Positions 37,654 through 49,094 of a stretch of DNA of 64,000 bases are shown in pieces. Each line of letters opens with the position of its first letter. Position 1 is the stretch's first letter. Made by a program: the position numbers and the translations under genes. The notes under the pieces were generated by a model. The model worked only from the letters and a program-made list of their open reading frames with translations, had not been told where the DNA came from and did not search any database. Origin of the DNA: Isoetes taiwanensis (lineage: Eukaryota; Streptophyta; Lycopodiopsida; Isoetales; Isoetaceae). The stretch is taken from the NCBI GenBank assembly GCA_021234155.1, contig JAJEKV010000050.1, positions 6,907,199 to 6,971,198 of the forward strand. The letters are read 5' to 3'.

Positions 37654-37678
37654 AAAAGAATATAATTATCAGCCAATG
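37654..37678 (-). promoter_or_regulatory. Upstream box shared with the BAHD gene
   Basis: Identical at 24 of 25 positions to 9328-9352, in the same orientation and at a similar distance from a minus-strand ATG (161 versus 124 bp). Either a shared cis-element or a relic of a common repeat. Confidence 0.4.
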
Positions 37679-39136
37679 CTCGAGAAAAGTGAGACAATGC
37701 CGAATTGGCGCAACTTCAAAAACCCTGGTCCGGTACCTCACAATTTGAGGTCAATTTCTAAGTCCAGCTTACGCTTCATTTATGCGAAAGGTTTTTAAAC
37801 GCTTAACGGAGTGCCCAACAACTGTTTACCGTACCCCGGAATGTCCCTACTAAAGGGACATTGTTGCAACGTAAAGTTTGGGTTAGGGAAGATTCTCGAT
37901 TTTCCCTTCGGCGATGGCGATGGAGCTTCCCGCTATGGCGATGGCGCCTGGTCCCTCGAGATGATGCTGCCTTTAGCTTCGGCTATGGCGCCTTGCTGAT
38001 TCAAGAAGGAGCCCGCAAGGTAATGGCGCCTTGTCGCTTCTGCAAGAATAGAGGGTTTTTTGAATGCCTTGTCGCTGCTGCAAGAAGAGAGGGTTTTTTT
38101 CAAATAGTTTACGCCTTTTTGACCTTGCTATCGCCTTGCTTTTCTGATGATAGTCTTCTACCTTGTTTTCTTGCTACCATTCAGGTTAAAGATCTACGCT
38201 TCCGGCAAGCTCAAAGCATCATATCTTCTCCGGCAATCTTCTTCTTCCGTTATTTTCTTTCCTTACACTTGCTTCTTTTGATTTTTAGTTCTTATGGCGA
38301 AATCTGTTTGATGCTTTTCTTTTCGTGATTTAACCATAGTTAGGCAATGCTTTTGTCAAGGCCTTGAAGCAGGTTCTTTTGCAAGGCGGTTCTCTGTAGG
38401 ATTTCTTGTTAGGCAATTCTTTGTTAAGATTGTTTGAAGTAGGTTCTTGCTAGGCTAAGATTTTCTTTTGCATTTCGTAGTTTTGTAAGCTTTTTCATGA
38501 TACAGGCGATGAAGCAAAGGCAGGTACTAGATGACAACCACTCTTGTTTGAAGAAGGCAGTATTCTTATTTGAAGATCACAGCTATGGTTTCAACGGGGC
38601 TCAATTCCCCGGGGCCCTAAACTTTCAAAAAAGAAACTAGAATGTGAGGTAAAATGAAAGTAATAGCACTAAGAATTCCAGAATACAAGTAGAGATCTCT
38701 AGAATGGAAAGTAAAAATCTTGAATTGCAAGGAAGATCTGAGAATGCAAGTAAAAAACTGGAAATATCTCGTAACTTGACATTCGGGAAAAGAATGTATG
38801 CCACGTGGCTGCATATTAGTGGTGGATAAGTCATAATCTTCCCTGACCCAACTTTACGGTGACAAGATCTGCAAAACAAGTGCCAAAAGTAGGCAAATTA
38901 CAGATTTTTTGGTTGCCCCTGGGGAACAAACAAACCCTCGCTTAAAAGCAGAGTTTCATTAAATTTGAAATTCTGAAGACAAGTTAGAATCATTTTTATA
39001 TAGTATACCTTGGAGGGTTATGTATACCTCTATACTTATAGTACGGTTATGTGTATTACAAAGGGTTATGTATACCTGTTGTATACTAACACAACTAGAT
39101 TACAACAACATTACAAATACTATTACTCTTCTACTA
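37679..39136. other. Intergenic, no recognised gene
   Basis: The segment 37900-38100 is GC-richer and repeats GGCGATGGCG/GCTATGGCGCC. A plus ORF of 155 codons there looks like repeat read-through, not a gene. Similar GGCTATGGCG phrases recur at 63325-63480. Confidence 0.4.
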
Positions 39137-39457
39137 TTACTCTTCTGAATTATCGTCACCAGGCGCTCCAAAGATCCTTTCGATCATGAACATTTGATGC
39201 TCTCTATTCCATATAAGATGGATGATAACATCGAAGGGATCAGGATAATGGCGAGGATTGAGAGCAACAGTGATCAGCCAGTCTTCAAGCGGTATACCTC
39301 GCTCGCGGCACTGCAAGAAGTCCTCATGATTCATCTTGCAAGTAATGGAATCACGTTCGGGACCAGAATGTGCCATAGCTAGACGGAGACCAATGTTGAT
39401 GGACTCAGCAATTTGATGTATATTTATGCCCACCAAATTTATTGATGGTATATACAT
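39137..39457 (-). CDS. Hypothetical 106-codon ORF
   Basis: An uninterrupted minus-strand ORF from ATG at 39457. It contains ITCKMNHEDFLQCRERGIP, then EDWLITVALNPRHYPDPFDV, and ends FGAPGDDNSEE. The acidic end and regular text suggest real coding origin. It lies just beyond unit A of the tandem array and in the same orientation, so it may be a downstream ORF of that element. No family recognised. Confidence 0.4.
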   Translation of the reverse strand: MYIPSINLVGINIHQIAESINIGLRLAMAHSGPERDSITCKMNHEDFLQCRERGIPLEDWLITVALNPRHYPDPFDVIIHLIWNREHQMFMIERIFGAPGDDNSEE

Positions 39458-39688
39458 AGAAATTATTGGCTATACATACTACGTATGATACTCGTATATA
39501 CCCAATAATTTTGCTGCAATGGACATCAACAATTTTATGGGTATATGTATAGCTGCATTCGATGGCATAAGACATTCATTTGCTATGTCTCGACGTCCTG
39601 CTAGAGTTCTTCAGAGGTCGCAATTGCCTCCTCCTACTGAACATCTCAACTCCATTACTTGTTCTATGACATTCAAAGATTTACTGCG

Positions 39689-42279
39689 ACGCTTATGAGA
39701 TTGATAATATCATCAATGCCTATAATCTATGAATCATGTATGCTACTAGAGAATTATGCATGATGAATAAATAAATGTACGATATAAGTGTATTATGCAG
39801 ATATTAAAGATGTAAGCATTTATATATGATCTACCTTATAGTAATGTACAAGATCTAATGTATTAAGATGAATAAGATATGTATTAAAAGTACAAGATCT
39901 CATGTATTAAGATGAATGTGCTATGTATATTTCAGAATTTGGGACAGTTTTCGGCCTCTTGCCATTGGCATCCCAAGCATAATTGAATAGCATCTAAATT
40001 TTTGTACCTTGAGGCCGTCAACGCTTAGTTAAGCAGTCTTTGTAGTCCCCTCCAGTAGGCTTCCACCATGATATATAAATATGGCCAAAATATGTAGATT
40101 CTGGATCAAGAACAACGTTCTCCTCTGCATATCCTAACCAGGTGGCAGTGTTGTCATCTCCAGGTCTGACTAGAACAAACATACACTTTGTCACATGTAC
40201 GTGAGGATCAAACTCTTCAAGAGGCATCACTGGACGCCCATCTGACGGGCCACAATAAGATGGTAAAGGTCGTGTGACCAAGGCAGATACGTCGATCTCT
40301 GGAACGAATGCAACTTGTTCTAGAGGAGCTTGTCTTGTTTGTGGCCAAAATGCATCATTTCGAGGACTGGAAAAACGTCCTCCAAAGAGGTAAGAAGCTG
40401 GCTCTAATACTCAACACTTGCCGTGTATTGCCTTGCAAACAAGCTAGTTTCTTGATTCTTACATATGCCTTCCATAGGGAGATGTATTTGTTGATGCTAT
40501 CCTTCAACCCTGAAAGATCTTGGTCTGGGAGGAATATTTTGTGGCACACAACTTGGTAGCATTGGCTGAGCATGTTCTTCCTTTTTCCACATTCTAACTC
40601 TTGGAGAATCTGCTGGCAGCCACTCTTTATGCGTAGGATGCATTTTGTATTGCATAACAGACCAATCTCCTGCCATCTTAAATTTGAAGAGCAACGGTTC
40701 AATATGCCCAACCAGGCGTTGGCCCTTATCAGGGATGAATCCCTTCACGAAAGCCTTCCAATTTGTAACTTCATCAATGAAGTATGGAATTGGAGATTTT
40801 GCATTGCACTTGCTGAATAAGTAAAGTAGCTCTGATAGTGTCAAAGCATCAAGGTTGAGAAATTTTCAAATAAAGCATCAATATCATCATGGATATGGCC
40901 GACCATCATAAAGCCCACTTGGATCTCATCAAAGACCTTAAGCCAAGTCAAATAAGATAAGTATGAAAAGACATACCTATTTTTGTTTTGGCCTAATGCA
41001 TTATCAAGTTGCAAATAGAGGCTTTGGCAATACTTCTGCCATGGAAGCAAGTTTGTTCTTCGAAAGATTGATATCTTTGACTGCTTGTATCCATTTGCAA
41101 TCTGCAGGCTTACTTCCACATAAGCCACCTATCTTGTCCTCTTGTACCAATTCCAAGTTATGCAATATCCTAGAAAGTGAACCAATGTGGAAATTTGAAT
41201 CATCTTTCTATAAATCAAGTGTAAAATGACCATAGGCACGACCACCATGCCCATGAGCCAAAGCTCCTGTCAAACTACTCTTCAAGCGATCACCTCTCTA
41301 TACAGATTTTGCTAGATGATAACTTCTAGGCACTAAAGTCTTAACCTGATCCATCTTATCATGTATTATACATAGATGATTTTCAGGAGACCGCTGTGAC
41401 AATGCTCTCCAATGCAATACTGACTTCTGCAAGAACGTTGTTCCAGCATATGAGCTCGATGTTGAATTGCAAGAGTTCGTCTCTCTTTTGTATCTTTTGT
41501 TTTTTCCAGCTTCTGCCTCTCCTTGTCCTGTGTAAGTCACACGCAGCATGTCAAAAAAATATGTAACCCTTGCATTGTATGGTTGAAAATAATTCTTTTT
41601 CTTAATGCACGTACTTGATGCTTGGTAAGTTTCTTGTTGCAAGTATATTTGCAGCAGCTTGACTTCATAAACTTGTTGATGGAACTTGTGGAGCATAGCC
41701 TTTTCTCTTTGCTCTTTCGCTTGGGCTCTCTTGGAATCCTATTTGTGTAAGTATACTTCCTTTTTCGTTTGAATCAGGGATAGGTTCTGTACGTATGAAA
41801 TCTAAATTCCTGACGTATAAAGTTAAAAAATACGTAATTTTTTGAAAAAACGTATTTAACATATTTTGTAGTCTCCGGTCGGAAAAAAAAAATCGCGTAC
41901 GCGAAAGCTTCTAAGCCGCGTACGCGCGGAAAAAAAAATCGTGTTTCCATACGCGCTTTATATTGTTTTGCGAATGCGAAAAAGCTTTCGCGTACGCGGT
42001 TTAGAAGGTTTCGCGTACACATTTTTCAAATTTCAAATTTGTAAAAAAAAAAAAAAACAAAAACAAATTGGCTACGCGCTTTATCTTGTTTCGCATACAC
42101 GAAAAAGTTTCGCAGATATGCGGTTTAGAAGGTCTTGGCGACGCTTCAATTAAATTTCAAATTGCAGACGCTTTTCTTTTTCTTTTTTTTTTTTTTTTCC
42201 CCATACGCGATTTTCACCGCTTCACAGACGTGAAAAAAAACTTCGCACGCTAAAACAATATAAAGTGCATATGTTTTTT

Positions 42280-42310
<31 letters not shown>

Positions 42311-42460
42311 TTCACAGACGCTGAAAAACCTGTCGACGCTGACGCTTTTAGTTTTTTTCACGTACGCGAAAATCTTCTAAACTGAATGGTATAGCAGAGG
42401 GTCGAGAGAGAGATTTCCCCGGCGAGTACCGTGTTGTTATCAACATTGTTTGGGTTCCAG
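39689..42460 (-). mobile_element. DUF7869-like element, tandem unit A (2.77 kb)
   Basis: One of three head-to-tail units, each beginning (left end) at GATGCTTAT(G/T)AGATTGATAA. The coding pieces, all minus, follow the protein order. 41696-41298 has the RVTYFFDMLRVTYTGQGEAE region and then CIIHDKMDQVKTLVPRSYHL. 41128-40841 has LQLDNALGQNKNRYVFSYLS and a changed VGHIHDDIDALFENFS. 40844-40497 has YFIDEVTNWKAFVKGFIPDK. 40281-40018 is a C-terminal region, PLEEFDPHVHVTKCMFVLVR, ending in DYKDCLTKR. The spaced Asp residues (DKMDQ, LDN..GQNKN, GHTHDDID) resemble DDE-type nuclease folds and the DUF7869 family as I remember it. Stops and frameshifts break this copy. Confidence 0.6.
41880..42370. repeat. 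Array of CGTACGCG palindromes and T-tracts upstream of unit A ORF
   Basis: The 5' region of unit A is packed with TTCGCGTACGCG, CGCGTACGCGAAA and decayed variants, separated by long T tracts (one of about 30 nt near 42282). The phrase CGCGGTTTAGAAGGT recurs. The same array occurs upstream of unit B at 57840-58320. A promoter, replication or protein-binding array is possible. Confidence 0.7.
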
Positions 42461-43256
42461 AGTGCGATGCTTATGAGATTGATAATATCATCAATGCCTA
42501 TAATCTATGAATCATGTATGCTACTAGAGTATTATGCATGATGAATAAATAAATGTACGATATAAGTGTATGATGCAGATATTAAAGATGTAAGCATTTA
42601 TATATGATCTACGTTATAGTAATGTACAAGATCTAATGTATTAAGATGAATAAGATATGTATTAAAAGTACAAGATCTCATGTATTAAGATGAATGTGCT
42701 ATGTCTTTCCACATGTCTACAATATATTTCGGAATTTGGACAGTTTTCGGCCTCTTGCCATTGGCATCCCAAGCATAATTGAATAGCATCTAAATTTTTG
42801 TACCTTGAAGGATCGGAAGGATTAGGCCGTCAACGCTTAGTTAAGCAGTCTTTGTAGTCCCTTCCAGTAGGCTTCCACCACGATATATATAAATATGGCC
42901 AAAATATGTAGATTATGGATCAAGAACAATGTTCTCCTCTGCATATCCTAACCAGGTGGTAGTGTTGTCATCTCCAGGTCTGACTAGAACAAACATACAC
43001 TTTGTCACATGTAAGTGAGGATCAAACTCTTCAAGAGGCATCACTGGACGCCCATCTGAAGGGCCACAATAAGATGGTAAAGTTCGTGTAACCAAGGCAT
43101 ATACATCGATTTCTGGAACGAATGCAACTTGTTCTAGAGGAGCTTGTCTTATTTGTGACCAAAATGCATCATTTCGAGAACTGGAAAGACATCCTCCAAA
43201 GAGATAAGAAGCTGGCTCTAATACTCAACACTTGCCGTGTATTGCCTTGCAATCCA
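42461..43256 (-). mobile_element. DUF7869-like element, unit B, 3' part
   Basis: Starts at the same boundary as unit A and carries the C-terminal region (PLEEFDPHLHVTKCMFVLVR within 43095-42913), then breaks at CCTTGCAA near 43256. The rest of unit B resumes at 56613, so everything between is later insertion. About 250 bp of unit sequence is missing at the break. Confidence 0.75.
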
Positions 43257-43349
43257 TTGCAGTTAAAGATTAGTAGGTCTGAAGAGCAATTTTTGGAAGC
43301 AGACCAGGTAATTTGTTTGATTTCTTTCTCATTCGATGGAGTTTTCTTA

Positions 43350-43911
43350 TCCACGCATTAGAGGTAATTTGAGATCTCCTTTTGTCCCCATAAGAATCCT
43401 CCAATAGAATGAGTACTCTACATCAAACCGCAATTAATGCAAAGATTAACAACTTCATTGTCAGTGTTTTTTCCCTATAACTTTTGATCTACTCATGAAA
43501 ATGCTGCGGCGTTTATTGCATTAGATGCAGAATGAAAAGATCTTTCAAGTGATATATGGTTATGATGTATTTCAATACAAGCCATATGTGTTAACCTTAA
43601 AAAATATGGTTTTTTGCTCTTTTCTTATACATTTACATCTCAAAAGATATAACAATGGGTTGTCATTAGAAAGATCTTGAGGAGACGAATCCATTGCCAC
43701 AAATAGTGTTTGAATCAGAGTTTTTGATCAAAAGTTATCGTAGAAAAATGACACCGCAAAAGTTAGTTAGAACTGCATTAATTATCACGCCACATAATAT
43801 GGAATCAAATACACTGGAGCTCTTCTCTTATTGGACAGTTTAAAAAGCTGATGTGGCTTTTTAAGCATCCCTTAATGGGACAAAATGAGATCTCAAATTA
43901 CCTCTAATGAT
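43350..43911. mobile_element. Terminal-inverted-repeat element (MITE-like)
   Basis: ATTAGAGGTAATTTGAGATC at the left and its complement, GATCTCAAATTACCTCTAAT, at the right form arms of about 30 bp, continuing as (C/A)TTTTGTCCC. The element is about 560 bp with no ORF. TA flanks both ends, which would fit a TA target duplication, but this is not decisive. A weaker internal inverted phrase (AACTTTTGATC/GATCAAAAGTT) is also present. Confidence 0.7.
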
Positions 43912-44075
43912 TTTCTGCCACAACAATTTGGTTTGATGTATTTGTTTTAATCTAACAACTACCTATGAAGAAAAACTAAGTTTAAATTGTGTTTAATTTT
44001 TTGCTGGATAATATGTGATACCTGCATGAATTATACAGAGATTAAATCTGCTAACTACAATACAAATATCAGAAG

Positions 44076-44235
44076 TATTCTACGTATTCTATGTATTCTA
44101 CGTATTCAACGTATGTCATGTATGCTACATATTTTATCTTTAAAATACGTATTCTAAGTATTTCTTAACAAAATATAGAGTACTTTAAAAATACGTAGAA
44201 TACGTATTGTACGCGTACGATATGCTACGTATGTT
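44076..44235. repeat. TACGTATTC-type short repeats
   Basis: Around eight variants of CTACGTATTC or its complement lie in 160 bp, abutting the left end of the LINE fragment. Could be a LINE 3' tail or an independent simple repeat. Confidence 0.6.
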
Positions 44236-44240
44236 ACAAC

Positions 44241-44675
44241 ACTGCTGCATGGCATACAATGCTTTCCAACCCGCTGTGACCCGCAATCTGATAGCTGCAT
44301 CCCAATGAGTGGTAGTTGAGAACTCAATCCCCAAGTACTTGTAGGTCGGACTCTACCTCCTGCCCCTGGTAAGTGAATGTGGGAAGCCTTGGCTGACGGA
44401 TGATGCAACTAGCGGCACCTAGTTTTGGCCAAGTTAACTTTCGCATGCCGCTGAATTGGCAAAAGTGTCAAGAGCATCCAGTGACGTTGCATGTCCTCCG
44501 GAGTATAGGCCATGAGGTTGACATCGCCATCATATATGAGTTGCGGATTGTGTGATGCATGAGATGTGCAGCACCTCCATGTTCGAGAGCCAATCTTCCA
44601 ACCCGATCAATGTATAGGCCAAAGAGTGTGGGGAAGAGGGGGCAACCCGGCGCACTCCAATGCCTCTTGACCATC
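44241..44675 (-). mobile_element. LINE reverse transcriptase, downstream half (split by LTR element)
   Basis: Minus frames encode CPLFPTLFGLYIDRVGRLAL (RT motif B region), then GGAAHLMHHT. They continue toward the motif C region, where the frame is damaged. The reading frame is directly continuous with the LINE fragment at 56152-56612 once the LTR element and one copy of CCATC are removed. Related to the fragment at 1-480. Confidence 0.8.
44671..44675. repeat. Target-site duplication CCATC (left)
   Basis: Matches CCATC at 56147-56151, on the far side of the LTR retrotransposon; a 5-bp duplication is normal for Ty3/Gypsy integration. Confidence 0.85.
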
Positions 44676-46293
44676 AGGACGCTCCCTCAAATATACGGGC
44701 GCCGGTATACTCGGCAGAAATCCCCGTCCCGCTCAACAACCGCCGCGGGCCCTTCGTCTACCCCGCGACTCGGGGTGATCCCTAGTGCTGGGGAGGGAAC
44801 ACGGGTGTCTTGCTCGCCCTTCCCTATGGGCTCCTATAACAAATGGAAGGCGATAACATGTCGAAACTAGCATCAAACATATACAAATACTACCTCGAAG
44901 GGTAGTGCATCACACACATACCAATGCAAAGATGATAATCATGAACCACGAAACATGAGAGCTCCTACCCGGCCTGGACTCACAAGGAGGATAACCCGAC
45001 CGGCTAGGCCTCAAGATAGAGTAGACCGAAGTCATGGCAATGGCGGGGTCATAAAGAACAATCCATCCGCCCCTCCCCGTGCATACTTTGCGGATGATGG
45101 GCTAAATCGGGGCTCGGCATGACTCTAGCCTTCCTGGATACGCAATCCCATGGCATCATCCATCGGGACTACTCCAGGTTGCATCTCTTTGGTCCGATGA
45201 GGCAGAAGGGTTGCATCTCCCCTTCCTGTGGTCTAGAGGTTCCGTGGGCGGCTAGAGAATCGTGGCGACACACGATTCGTGCATCTTACTTAACCCCCAA
45301 AACGAGAGCCAAGCCAACACTTGCAGCTCTCGAGGGAGGCGGCACACCATTGCCCCAAGAGGTGTCGGACCCATGCTCCCCTGCCCACACGTGACCGACC
45401 ATAAGCCTAGCCCACTATGGGATCCCCCTCAAGCCCCCACTCGGCAGGATCCTCCCTCCACATTCCCTCTAGCCCGTTATGTGGTGCTGAGTCATATCAT
45501 AGCCTCGATAGGCCCTCGGGTGGGCTCCTATGCACGGCCGCACCTAATAGGAACTAAGGGATCTACTCTAGGAGCATACTACATATGGCTCTAGGTCTCT
45601 ACCCCCCTTCCCAATACAAGAGGAGCAAACAAGATCAACCAACATCCATAATCATCACATCATGAGAATAATCATAAGAAGAACATCTTAACCTAATCAT
45701 ACAAATCTAACTAATAGTTAGGGTTCCTTGATTAGGGTTCAAGATGTTGAATATGGGCTCTAGGATGGCTCTACTCTAGATACAAGATACTAGCATATCT
45801 GGAATTCTAAAAAGCTATCACGACTACTACTCTACATACCTGCTCCTGATGCTCTCCCTCCAGATCCGTGCGCCTCCATGGTCTTCGACTCACAAGATGC
45901 TGCTCCTACTCCAAGAACGAGCCCTACCTGGCCAAGTCGCCGCACCAGCCTATGCCCCAACAAGCGATGTTCAAACGGGTTTCAACGCAGTAGGTGAGTC
46001 TCGGGTGCTAGGGCCGGAAAGAGGCCTAGGGTTAGGGTTTAGGTCTATATAAGCTAAGTCCACCTAGGATGCCACGTGGCACCAATCGGGTGAGTCCTGT
46101 GTGGCGGGTGCCCAATAGGTTAAGGCCATGTGGATAATGGTCTAAACCTATGGTTGGCTAAGTTATGAGAATAACTTGGCCATGCCCCCTAGTGCCACAC
46201 CCTATGGTATGCAAGGCTATGAAGCTAGACTTGTATAGTGATTTGGATCCAGAATATAATTATTTATGGCGTATATTCCCCTGGACCGTCACA
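44676..46293 (-). repeat. 3' LTR of the retrotransposon
   Basis: Pairs with 54571-56146. On the element strand it begins TGTGACGGTCCAGGGG. Its distal end reads GTCCT where the other LTR ends GCGTCA, i.e. the terminal CA is mutated. It contains a TATATAG box and telobox motif near 46025-46053. Confidence 0.92.
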
Positions 46294-46306
46294 TTCTCCC
46301 CCCCTT
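46294..46306 (-). promoter_or_regulatory. Polypurine tract
   Basis: On the element strand AAGGGGGGGGAGAA directly abuts the TGTGACGG start of the 3' LTR, as required to prime plus-strand DNA synthesis. Confidence 0.85.
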
Positions 46307-47154
46307 AGGACAATGCTGTCCTCAGCATTGCGCTAAGGTGACGAACCTACCTTATGCCTGCAAAAACAACAACATAACATAACCTTTAGTTTATTTTAGC
46401 AATCAAGTTTTATTAATTAAAGGTCAAAATTTAGGCTATATTTGTACTTATACAAAATTATATAGCCTTAACACAGTTATTTCTTATAATAATTCAAAAT
46501 ACTATTATAAGAGTTATTAGGGTTCATAATCTAAATTATGGCTCCCCCTATCTTCTCGTAACGCGCTCCTCGTTGAGGTCCTCTTTCTACTTGCCTGCAA
46601 AAGGAGCACATTACGTTAGTTTAGTTAATAATTTGTGGTTTTAGGGGACCACCCCTTACCTCCTCCTTGAGCGAACTATCGGCTCAAGGTTGTCCTACTA
46701 CCTTGCCCAAGATCATGGCCCTTTCGGATTTGAGCTTAGGGATCATTTAAGATGCTCCCATCATTGCCCATGATCGAGTGCTACCTTGTACACGATCCCC
46801 CCGGATCGAGGTACACCCGATGCATCATGCCCCGGGGTTTCAGCTAGGGAACGTCTCCGCGATCCCATCATCGCGCATGATCACTTTAACCTTCACCATG
46901 ACCCTCCTACGGCCAGGTGTGCGTTCCCGCATCGTGGCATAGAGATCATCCCATCGATGTCCCATCATCGCCCACCATGCCTCATTCCTCACTCACATGA
47001 CCCTAATGGTCATGCGCGCACCTCTTAGTGCGTGTGGCCTAGAGAATGCCCTAAAGGCGTATCCCATCATCGCCCACCGCGATCCAAGGTTCCGGCACAT
47101 GCACCCTACTAACTAGAATGCATGCGCCGGGGCTTAAGGCTAACTAACAACATA
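46307..47154 (-). other. Non-coding 3' region in place of integrase
   Basis: Between the RNase H remnant and the polypurine tract there is no integrase signature (no HHCC finger, no D,D-35-E context) in any minus frame that I read. The phrase CCCATCATCG(C/G)CCA recurs at least three times between 46860 and 47080. Confidence 0.6.
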
Positions 47155-48609
47155 CTAGCTAACCACCGGCAAGTCGGAATCGACCAAGTCGGGAGCGACT
47201 TCGCCCATCAAAATGGTGATCGATATCCAACCTGAAACTTCCTTCCCAGCCAGATAATGCCTCCATATCCTCAATGCCACGACAATGGCTAGCAGCTCCT
47301 GATCATGGGTTGGGTAGCGTTGCTCGGCGTCGTTCATCTTCTTCGAAAGTCGTGGCGACTACCCTTCCTTCTTGCATCAAGATTGCTCTGTTTGCTATCT
47401 TGCTTGCATCCGTTGCTACCAACTTATCTTTGCTCGGGTCCGGAAGAACAAACAATTGGTGCTGTTGTTAAAACCTCTTTAAGCTTCTCAAAAGAAGCTT
47501 GGACTTTCTAACCAATGGGTAGTCAATCCTTAATCTTCTTGGCCTTAGTGAGGTCCGGCAAAGGGGGCGCCCGCTTCATAAAAGTCCTTCAATGCGAACT
47601 TCCCCGTAATATCCCCGCCAACCCGAAAGCTTCTTACTTCCGCCACATTCCTTGGAGCTGGCCAATCAACTATTGCCTCAATCTTAGATGGATCTGTGGA
47701 GATTCCCTCGGATGTTATTACATGCCCCAAATACTCCACTTTCGGCTGTTGCGCGAAGTGGCACTTAGAGAGCTTCCCATACAACCCATGGCGTCTCAAC
47801 TTTTCCAACACTTTCACGAGATCGCGACAATGCTCTTCAAGGGACTTACTCAGACTAGAATGTCGTCGAAGAAGACAATGACAAACTCATCCAAGAAGTC
47901 TCTCAAGATGTCGTTCATAAAAAGCGCATAAATGTTGCGGAGCGCTTTTGACAATCCAAAGGGCATTATCAGAAACTCAAAATGACCATACCGCGTTACG
48001 AAAAGCGATCTTGTGGATATCCTCTTCTTTTATCCTTATCTGATGGTATCCTGATCTCAAATCAATTTTAGAGAATACCTTTGCTCCTTGTAACTGGTCC
48101 ATTAGGTCATCTGCCCTTGGCAATGCATACTTATTCTTTATCGTCTGCTTATTAAGCTGGCGATAGTCTATGCACATTCTTAGGCTCCCGTCTTTCTTCT
48201 TTACGAAGAGTATAGGTGCTCCAAAAGGAGACACACTTGCCCTTATGAATCCAAGCTCGAGCAATTCCTGAAGCTGCTTCTTGAGCTCAATCAATTCTGG
48301 GGTGCTCATTCTATATGGTGCCTTACTGGTAGGCTTCGCGTCTGGAGCCAATGTGATCTCACATTCCACACCCCTATAAGGTGGCAGCTGCCGGATTTCA
48401 TCCGGAAATACATCCTTGAACTCTGAAATAAGCCTTGCTATCTGCCTGGGCAATTGATTTCCCTTTGGGTCACTTTCATCCTGCTTGCCTGGCTCAACTG
48501 ATTCCATCCTCAGGATGTAGTCCACCTTATTCCTTTCTATACTCTTCCTTAGCTGCTTCAAAGAAATACACTGCATGGGAGAATCTAGCTTCTTACCTTT
48601 CACTATCAA
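47155..48609 (-). pseudogene. Ty3/Gypsy reverse transcriptase and partial RNase H
   Basis: The RT starts within 48609-47977: [20 protein letters not shown], then [20 protein letters not shown] and [20 protein letters not shown]. These are the standard Ty3/Gypsy RT blocks. The catalytic motif reads VFFDDILV near 47873-47862 (FFDD in place of YxDD, an accepted Gypsy variant). The connection region follows at 47817-47545: FAQQPKVEYLGHVITSEGIS. RNase H begins [20 protein letters not shown] (47337 on) and is broken by a frameshift after the AGKE segment, then lost. Frameshifts near 47977, 47860 and 47545 make the frame non-functional. Confidence 0.9.
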
Positions 48610-49094
48610 TTTGCTGCCGTCATGGTGACTTCATTCCGGTCGCAATCAATCATGGCTTTGGCTGGCTTCAAGAATTCCATTCCCACAATAAGATCATACC
48701 TTCCGATATCCATGACTTCTGCCCCCATCGGCCACTTAGCCCCACTAAGGTCTATGTCAAAGATGATCCTCCTCCCCTTAGTGTGCCGAATGGCACCGTT
48801 TGCCATAGCTACTGGCCTTGGCTTAGACTTCAATACCTTGTTCTTCATTAAGGCAGCCAATCTAGGAGATGCAAAAATGTGAGAGCTACCTGTATCTATG
48901 AGGACTACATATGGATTACTATCTATGATCCCATCAGCCGTGATGACAGTCGACTGATTCTCTATATCACCTGTCTCAATGTTTGCACATATATGGCACT
49001 CACCATCTATGAAGTCCTGGGCCTCCTGCTGGTCGTCGTCGTCCGCTTCTGTTGGGGAATCCCAATCCATAAGTTCTGCCAAGGCTGACTGCAT
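48606..49094 (-). pseudogene. Ty3/Gypsy aspartic protease region
   Basis: A 162-codon open stretch whose active site is VLIDTGSSHIFASPRLAAL. The flap-side region, DIGRYDLIVGMEFLKPAKAM, closes the domain. It matures Gag-Pol in intact elements. It overlaps the start of the RT frame by four bases in another frame, so a frameshift separates protease and RT. An acidic DDDDQQEAQD linker precedes the domain. Confidence 0.85.

Noticed and set aside
37811-38328. 155-codon plus ORF
   Set aside because: Trp/Arg-rich text comes from reading GGCGATGGCG-type repeats; no motif or splice support.
43350-43911. Mutator-type MITE with 9-bp target duplication
   Set aside because: The flanks do not show a 9-bp repeat; only TA is shared, so superfamily is left open.
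45119-46052. Plus-strand ORFs of 67-110 codons within the LTR
   Set aside because: They lie antisense to the LTR and are not conserved as frames between the two LTRs.
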